Shown here piece after piece: positions 7,341-10,920 of a stretch of DNA of 10,920 bases. The position numbers and the translations under genes are program-made. The notes under the pieces were generated by a model, which had not been told where the DNA came from, did not search any database, and worked only from the letters and a program-made list of their open reading frames with translations. The stretch comes from Jeotgalicoccus sp036782755 (GTDB taxonomy: Bacteria > Bacillota > Bacilli > Staphylococcales > Salinicoccaceae): the NCBI GenBank assembly GCA_036782755.1, contig DAIPYL010000047.1, positions 1 to 10,920 of the forward strand, in the 5' to 3' direction. How positions within the stretch are numbered: position 1 is the stretch's first letter; every line of letters begins with the position of its first letter.

Positions 7341-8178
7341 GTTGTACAGCCTCCTCGTTCAGCTTCTCAAGCATGTAGCTTGTATCGTTTGTAACGTAAT
7401 ATGTTTCTCCTGTTGCTTCATCCTGAAGTTCATCCATGTAAATGCCTGACAATCCGGATTCACGGCATACTTTATCGTCGAAATCTTCCACTTCAAATGG
7501 ATAATCTTCAAATGCCAGCGACTCGACTTTTGTGTACGGCGGCACTGCGTGAATTTTCTTCTCGCGGCCTGCCCCTAAAAGAATAAGCCCTTCATTGTAA
7601 TTCATCTTCGGATTATCGAACCTTGGAATCGGACTTGGCGCCATAACGTAGCGGTCGTTTACCATAACAGGATAATCTGCGTCGTCTGTAATGTGGCCGA
7701 ACTTCATAATCTGTTCGAACAGTTTTATAAACGCTCCGCTGTATTCCTTATCACCGTGCAGCATTTTCGTTTTTCTTTCACTCGATTCAACTGCTCTTAA
7801 CGGTTCCGGCTGCGGCACCTGCAGTACTAAAATCTGGAACGGCTGCAGCGGTACTTCAGGAATTCTGTGGCGCGACTGAATGAGCGTCGCTTCCGATGTA
7901 TGAATCGTCTCGGCCACACCTGTTGTATTTTGTACGAGATTTCTTATGTTCACAGCGTTGACCGATTCATCTGAGCCCTGGTCAATAACCTTCAGCGTGT
8001 CTTCTTTGCCGACTAAGGACAGTGTCAGCTGCAGTCCGCCGGTTCCCCAGCCTCGTGCAATTGGCAGTTCACGTGATGCGAACGGCACCTGATAGCCCGG
8101 TATCGCAATTGCTTTTAACGTTTTTCTGCGTATTTCTTTTTTCGAATGTTCATCTAGAAATGCGAAGTTCTGGCTCAC
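7327..8178 (-). CDS. phnJ: PhnJ homologue (C-P lyase) lacking three of four catalytic/cluster cysteines
   Basis: Homologue of the radical SAM enzyme that cleaves ribose 1-phosphonate 5-phosphate to an alkane and 5-phosphoribosyl 1,2-cyclic phosphate. It is 283 residues (E. coli 281) and well conserved along its length: AIPGYQVPF with radical glycine Gly28 (E. coli Gly32), WGTGG, LKVIDQG, RHRIPE, PSPIP and GAGREK. In E. coli, C241, C244 and C266 hold the [4Fe-4S] cluster and C272 is the thiyl residue. At the identical spacing this protein has Cys238, Ser241, Thr263 and Met269, and there is no other cysteine. The region still aligns without gaps (MDEL, NDTSYM), so it is substitution, not frameshift. 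The GTG start forms a GTGA overlap with phnI, with AGGGGG about 7 nt upstream. Whether it cleaves C-P bonds is open. Confidence 0.95.
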   Translation of the reverse strand: MSQNFAFLDEHSKKEIRRKTLKAIAIPGYQVPFASRELPIARGWGTGGLQLTLSLVGKEDTLKVIDQGSDESVNAVNIRNLVQNTTGVAETIHTSEATLIQSRHRIPEVPLQPFQILVLQVPQPEPLRAVESSERKTKMLHGDKEYSGAFIKLFEQIMKFGHITDDADYPVMVNDRYVMAPSPIPRFDNPKMNYNEGLILLGAGREKKIHAVPPYTKVESLAFEDYPFEVEDFDDKVCRESGLSGIYMDELQDEATGETYYVTNDTSYMLEKLNEEAVQHAGK

Positions 8179-9254
8179 TGCTGTTCCCCCTTACTTTGAC
8201 GCATACGGTCGAGTTTCGACTGGAATGTTACGTAATGCGGCAGTTTCAAGTGTGAAATAAATCCTGTCGACTCAACTGAATCGATATGATAAAGCACGAA
8301 CTCATCGTCACTCGTTGCTACTCCGGGCACCGGATGTTCAAGGCTGTAGTCCAGCACACTCATTGCGATTGCTTTCGTTTCGTTCTGACCGAAGACGAGA
8401 CCGTAACCGATTTTAATCATGAGATCTGAATCACCAGCATCGGAATCATCTTCATCGAGGTCCGGCATAAATGCATCGATTTCAGTGACTTCAAAATCAC
8501 CGATAAAGTATTCGCCGTAATCGTCGTCCGGATCAATATGGACCGGCTGCTGGCCGACGCGGCACTCACCAATATTCGGGTGAGCAGAAATACCGTAGCC
8601 GCGGATTTCCGCGTAACCGAGTGAAGTGACAGCACCTGTCTGTCCGCGTGTCAGTGCTTGCAGACGCTGGCTTCTCGTACTTGGATACTCGATTGCTTTT
8701 TTCGTAATGTCATCAGGTTCGTCATTATTTTCTTCTTCTCTGACGAACAACCCTTCACCTTCGAGGTAATCGATGACTTTCGGCAGTTTATCGAGTTCGT
8801 AATTGAACGGTACTTCTTTATACTCCATCGTTTCGTTTGGTCCATCTGCGAGTTCCTTTAAAGCGTCGTCCAGAAGACGGTGTGTAAAGTCAGGTGAAGC
8901 ACCTAAAATCTGACCGCCGGGAATATCTTTAAAACTTGCTGAGACTCTCCGTTCAACAAACATTTCACGCGTGTCCGTAATAGTGGAATAATATAATCTC
9001 GGGAGTGTCGAGCGATGGGCACGCATCAGGAATACCGCTTCTTCCATATTGCCTTCCGCCTGCTTAATCGCGAGCGCTGCCGTATCACGGTCGTAGAAAC
9101 TCGCTTCACTCATAATCTGATTGATGAGCTGGCGCATATTTGTTTTAATGCTTTCCACTTCAATATCCGCACCGTTTTCGAGTCTTCTGTTTTTATATAA
9201 AATGACCGAGTTGTTTATCGCATGTGCGCCGCCTTTAACCGCAACGTAACCCAT
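8175..9254 (-). CDS. phnI: C-P lyase core subunit PhnI
   Basis: Core subunit that, with PhnG, PhnH and PhnL, displaces adenine from ATP with phosphonate to form ribose 1-phosphonate triphosphate; alone, PhnI is a nucleosidase. It is 359 residues (E. coli 354). Conserved stretches include the N-terminal YVAVKGG, ERRVSASFKDIPGGQ at 101-115, DDIT at 181-184, GYGLVFGQNE at 283-292 and the C-terminal SHLKLPHYV. His335 and His340 in that last motif match the zinc-binding histidines H328/H333 of E. coli PhnI near the PhnJ active site, so that site is intact. The ATG directly abuts the phnH stop and has a GGAGGTGA SD 5 nt upstream, inside phnH. It ends in a GTGA overlap with phnJ. Confidence 0.96.
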   Translation of the reverse strand: MGYVAVKGGAHAINNSVILYKNRRLENGADIEVESIKTNMRQLINQIMSEASFYDRDTAALAIKQAEGNMEEAVFLMRAHRSTLPRLYYSTITDTREMFVERRVSASFKDIPGGQILGASPDFTHRLLDDALKELADGPNETMEYKEVPFNYELDKLPKVIDYLEGEGLFVREEENNDEPDDITKKAIEYPSTRSQRLQALTRGQTGAVTSLGYAEIRGYGISAHPNIGECRVGQQPVHIDPDDDYGEYFIGDFEVTEIDAFMPDLDEDDSDAGDSDLMIKIGYGLVFGQNETKAIAMSVLDYSLEHPVPGVATSDDEFVLYHIDSVESTGFISHLKLPHYVTFQSKLDRMRQSKGEQQ

Positions 9255-9815
9255 CTAGTTCACCTCCGCTTTCGTCGTTCTCGGAATAATTACCAAGTTG
9301 TTTTGTTTATCAGTCAGAATCAGATCGATGCCTAATGGAAACTCTTTGCAAATTTCATTGCGGAGTTCCATCCAGCGGCTCCCAAGTGACAGTTTGATAT
9401 TTGTTGCTTCCTTGATGCCGGGGCCTCTGAGACGGTACTCAGTTCCCTCACCGATACTGTCGATATCGATAATCAGCGTTGCCGATTTTTCAGGCGAAAT
9501 TAAAATACCATTCATCGCTTCCGTGAAGAATACTTCTTTTAAATCTGCCTCTTTAGATACGATAAAATCTGCGGTCGTGTAATCTTTGTTTGGAATACCG
9601 CCTGTTAAGACCTTTAATTCTTTTCTCATCGTTTTATCCTGTGAGAAAAATGATATTTCATTATCGAACAGCGTCATTGCAGTAAGCAGTGCTGCGTCAC
9701 TGAAATCCGAATAATTTTTAACTTCTTCAGCAATGTTTTCGGTATGACCGGGACGGCTCGATGCGTTAACGAGCCGGCGGTATACCTGCTGTGTTGTATG
9801 TACGATTGTTTTCAT
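9255..9815 (-). CDS. phnH: C-P lyase core subunit PhnH
   Basis: Subunit of the PhnGHIJ core needed for making the ribose 1-phosphonate triphosphate intermediate. In E. coli it is a PLP-transferase-like fold without the cofactor. It is 186 residues (E. coli 194). Recognisable parts are the N-terminal Phe/Tyr-x-x-x-RPG region (RPG at 21-23), LLTAMTLFDNE at 43-53, RLRGPGI at 128-134 and FPLGIDLI at 159-166. The ATG at 9815 has AGGAGG 6 nt upstream, overlapping the phnG stop (10-nt gap). It abuts phnI with no gap, and the phnI SD lies within its last codons. Confidence 0.94.
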   Translation of the reverse strand: MKTIVHTTQQVYRRLVNASSRPGHTENIAEEVKNYSDFSDAALLTAMTLFDNEISFFSQDKTMRKELKVLTGGIPNKDYTTADFIVSKEADLKEVFFTEAMNGILISPEKSATLIIDIDSIGEGTEYRLRGPGIKEATNIKLSLGSRWMELRNEICKEFPLGIDLILTDKQNNLVIIPRTTKAEVN

Positions 9816-9825
9816 CGGAATCCTC

Positions 9826-10245
9826 CTAGTCGTTCATCATGTCGAAACTGACTTTAGTCTGTAAAATCTTCTCTGTGCGTTCTGCGGTTGATTTTGCTTC
9901 AATATCCTTAAGCGATTTTAAAATTTCATTTAACTCCGCTGTAAATTTCTCCAGTTTAAAACTCAGGTCGATAAATGCCATCGCTTCCGACAGCTCGGTG
10001 TCAGTTCCTTTGGCGATGCCGAGCCCTACAGTTGAGCCATGTCTTATTTTGGATGCGGTCACCAGCACCTCACCCATGTAAAATAAAGTATTTCTGGCAT
10101 GCTCTCTCGTCTTCACCATAACTAAACCTTCTTCAGGTTCGCTTATAATGTCGAACTCGAGTGATTCTTTAAACCTGTTGTAAAAATCGAGAGCCTCGGA
10201 TCTGCCGTACTTCGAAAAAATGCGTGTCCATTGTTTTCTGTGCAT
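9826..10245 (-). CDS. phnG: C-P lyase core subunit PhnG
   Basis: First gene of the core operon: the small subunit that pairs with PhnI in the PhnG2H2I2J2 core. It is 139 residues (E. coli 150). Family landmarks are FYMGEVLVT at 55-63 followed by GSTVGLGIAKGTDTELSEAMAFID, matching the G-x-x-x-G-R/T-D...A...ID block of PhnG. It has no cysteine. The ATG at 10245 is preceded by a near-perfect TAAGGAGGT with about 7 nt spacing. Upstream is the 211-bp control region with a candidate promoter and an inverted repeat at the predicted transcription start. Downstream, phnH follows after 10 nt. Confidence 0.93.
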   Translation of the reverse strand: MHRKQWTRIFSKYGRSEALDFYNRFKESLEFDIISEPEEGLVMVKTREHARNTLFYMGEVLVTASKIRHGSTVGLGIAKGTDTELSEAMAFIDLSFKLEKFTAELNEILKSLKDIEAKSTAERTEKILQTKVSFDMMND

Positions 10246-10272
10246 GTCGCAACCTCCTTATGATTTAATCCT

Positions 10273-10288
10273 AACTTGTTGCCAAGTT
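10273..10288. promoter_or_regulatory. Candidate operator AACTTG-N4-CAAGTT upstream of phnG
   Basis: A perfect 6-bp inverted repeat with a 4-bp centre covers the transcription start predicted from the candidate promoter (about 10286). That is the position of a typical repressor operator. The neighbouring GntR/HutC-type regulator is the obvious candidate binder, but the sequence is not the TGGTnTAnACCA motif described for mycobacterial PhnF. Confidence 0.45.
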
Positions 10289-10292
10289 CAGT

Positions 10293-10321
10293 ATGATTAA
10301 GTGTTGGTAAAGGTATGTAAA
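10293..10321 (-). promoter_or_regulatory. Candidate promoter of the phnG operon
   Basis: On the minus strand TTTACA (10321-10316, 5 of 6 to TTGACA) and AATCAT (10298-10293, 4 of 6 to TATAAT) are separated by exactly 17 bp. A start near 10286 gives a leader of about 41 nt carrying the phnG SD. A promoter is expected here because a strong terminator closes the upstream regulator gene. The -10 match is weak, which would fit an activated promoter. Confidence 0.5.
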
Positions 10322-10341
10322 CATTCAGTTGATGAATGTTT
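10319..10341. promoter_or_regulatory. Inverted repeat AAACATTCA-N5-TGAATGTTT at the phnG -35 region
   Basis: A perfect 9-bp inverted repeat with a 5-bp centre overlaps the candidate -35 hexamer at its downstream edge. There is no U-tract, so it is a more likely protein-binding site than a terminator. Binder unknown; the GntR-type regulator next door is one candidate. Confidence 0.5.
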
Positions 10342-10421
10342 GGGATTGGTTAAGAGAGGTTCGGGAGAGTTGGATTCACAACGGCAGGTTGCCTGTTGTT
10401 AACCGGGAATACTTCCATTCT

Positions 10422-10458
10422 CGAAAAAGCAAAAGACCGGAACTCAAGGTTCCGGTCT
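10422..10458 (-). terminator. Strong intrinsic terminator of the GntR-type regulator
   Basis: On the minus strand a perfect 10-bp stem AGACCGGAAC / GTTCCGGTCT with a 5-nt loop (CTTGA) is followed by TTTTGCTTTTT. The ascending arm overlaps the regulator's TAG stop codon. It isolates the regulator transcript from the phnG operon, so the latter needs its own promoter. Confidence 0.93.
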
Positions 10459-10920
10459 AGTTTTCATCTGACAGCTGATGTTTAAACAAATCGCTTCTGT
10501 ATAGTATTTTCACTCTTTCAAGGCAGTCATTCGTTTCCTTATCATATGTGTCCGTTTCAAAAACAAGCAGCGGCACCAGCTCACTGCACTGCAGCATCTT
10601 CATTTCTTCCAGTGTCGGGAATTGAGCAGAAAGAATGCGATCTTTACTTCTTAAATGTTTATGCCCCGCAGCTTTAAAGTACGTATAAACTGATGTCAGA
10701 TTTTCTTTCTCTTTATATATATGAGGAAACAGATCTTCACGGATATATGAAATGTGAATCGCACACGGTACTTCATTCACTATTCTCAAACGCGATACTT
10801 TAAATATTTTCACATCCTCATCCACTCCAAGTAACTCGCGATATTGTGCCTGTTCCTTATCGTTTGCGTAATCCGCATAGATCACACGGCTTTCATACGG
10901 AATGTCCTGCTCCTTCATCT
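10457..10920 (-). CDS. phnF: GntR-family (HutC/UTRA) regulator, PhnF-like (5' end outside window)
   Basis: Only the C-terminal part (about 154 residues) is in the window; the frame stays open at the right edge, so the winged-helix DNA-binding domain lies outside. The visible part looks like the UTRA ligand-binding domain of HutC-type GntR regulators: the R-x-R-x-x-NEVPCAIHISYI segment and the closing ERVKILYRSDLFKHQ, which resembles the D-x-Y-R-x-D-x-(Y/F) end of UTRA proteins. Its position just upstream of phnG in the same orientation suggests a PhnF-type repressor of the phn genes, but HutC regulators of other pathways share this domain, so the specific role is inferred. Its transcript ends at the terminator overlapping its stop codon. 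Confidence 0.8.
   Translation of the reverse strand, partial: MKEQDIPYESRVIYADYANDKEQAQYRELLGVDEDVKIFKVSRLRIVNEVPCAIHISYIREDLFPHIYKEKENLTSVYTYFKAAGHKHLRSKDRILSAQFPTLEEMKMLQCSELVPLLVFETDTYDKETNDCLERVKILYRSDLFKHQLSDEN

Noticed and set aside
7327..7470. A frameshift or truncation at the PhnJ C-terminus as the reason for the missing cysteines.
   Set aside because: The frame aligns without gaps to E. coli PhnJ through and beyond all four positions, and the next gene starts normally inside its end.
10378..10399. Imperfect stem (ACAA-CAGG / CCTG-TTGT with a 3-nt bulge) as a terminator or operator.
   Set aside because: Short, bulged, no U-tract, and placed between the terminator and the promoter with no clear role.
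10350..10418. A 22-codon open frame on the minus strand (ATG at 10418, TAA at 10350) as a leader peptide of the phn operon.
   Set aside because: No convincing SD, it lies upstream of the candidate promoter, and its composition (Pro/Asn/Leu) shows no attenuation-like codon run.
1..10920. CRISPR arrays, tRNA/rRNA genes, insertion sequences or phage attachment sites.
   Set aside because: No direct-repeat arrays, cloverleaf sequences, transposase genes or terminal repeats were seen; the window is a single metabolic cluster.

Overview
The window holds a carbon-phosphorus (C-P) lyase cluster for phosphonate use, read entirely from the minus strand. The mid/low G+C content, very strong Shine-Dalgarno sites (AGGAGG, GGAGGTGA), use of TTG and GTG starts, a lipoprotein-anchored PhnD and U-tailed terminators point to a Firmicute. 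A salt-tolerant Staphylococcaceae/Bacillales type is my guess from general sequence flavour and the acidic PhnD; it is not established.

Layout in transcription order (right to left): the C-terminal part of a GntR/HutC-family (UTRA) regulator, phnF-like, cut by the window edge and closed by a strong intrinsic terminator (10422-10458). A 211-bp control region with a candidate promoter and inverted repeats follows. Then comes a tightly packed core operon phnG-phnH-phnI-phnJ-phnK-phnM-phnL plus a PHP-family phosphoesterase (10245-3785; genes overlap or lie within 13 bp). A 94-bp gap with a second candidate promoter precedes phnD (phosphonate-binding lipoprotein). An 84-bp gap with a terminator-like hairpin precedes phnC (ATPase), phnE1 and phnE2 (permeases). 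phnE2 runs off the left edge.

How the genes fit together: PhnD/PhnC/PhnE/PhnE import a phosphonate. PhnG/H/I with PhnL join it to ribose triphosphate, PhnM removes pyrophosphate, and PhnJ (with PhnK) breaks the C-P bond to give 5-phosphoribosyl 1,2-cyclic phosphate. No phnP or phnN is present. The PHP protein is the natural candidate to open the cyclic phosphate and release phosphate directly, as described for PhnPP.

The most striking observation is in PhnJ. It aligns without gaps to the C-terminal region of E. coli PhnJ, yet three of the four functional cysteines (E. coli C244, C266, C272) are Ser241, Thr263 and Met269. The whole protein has only one cysteine, Cys238. The radical glycine and the zinc histidines of PhnI are kept. 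The adjacent PhnK carries a four-cysteine insertion that E. coli PhnK lacks. Either this is a C-P lyase with relocated or altered radical chemistry, or PhnJ here does something else or is inactive.
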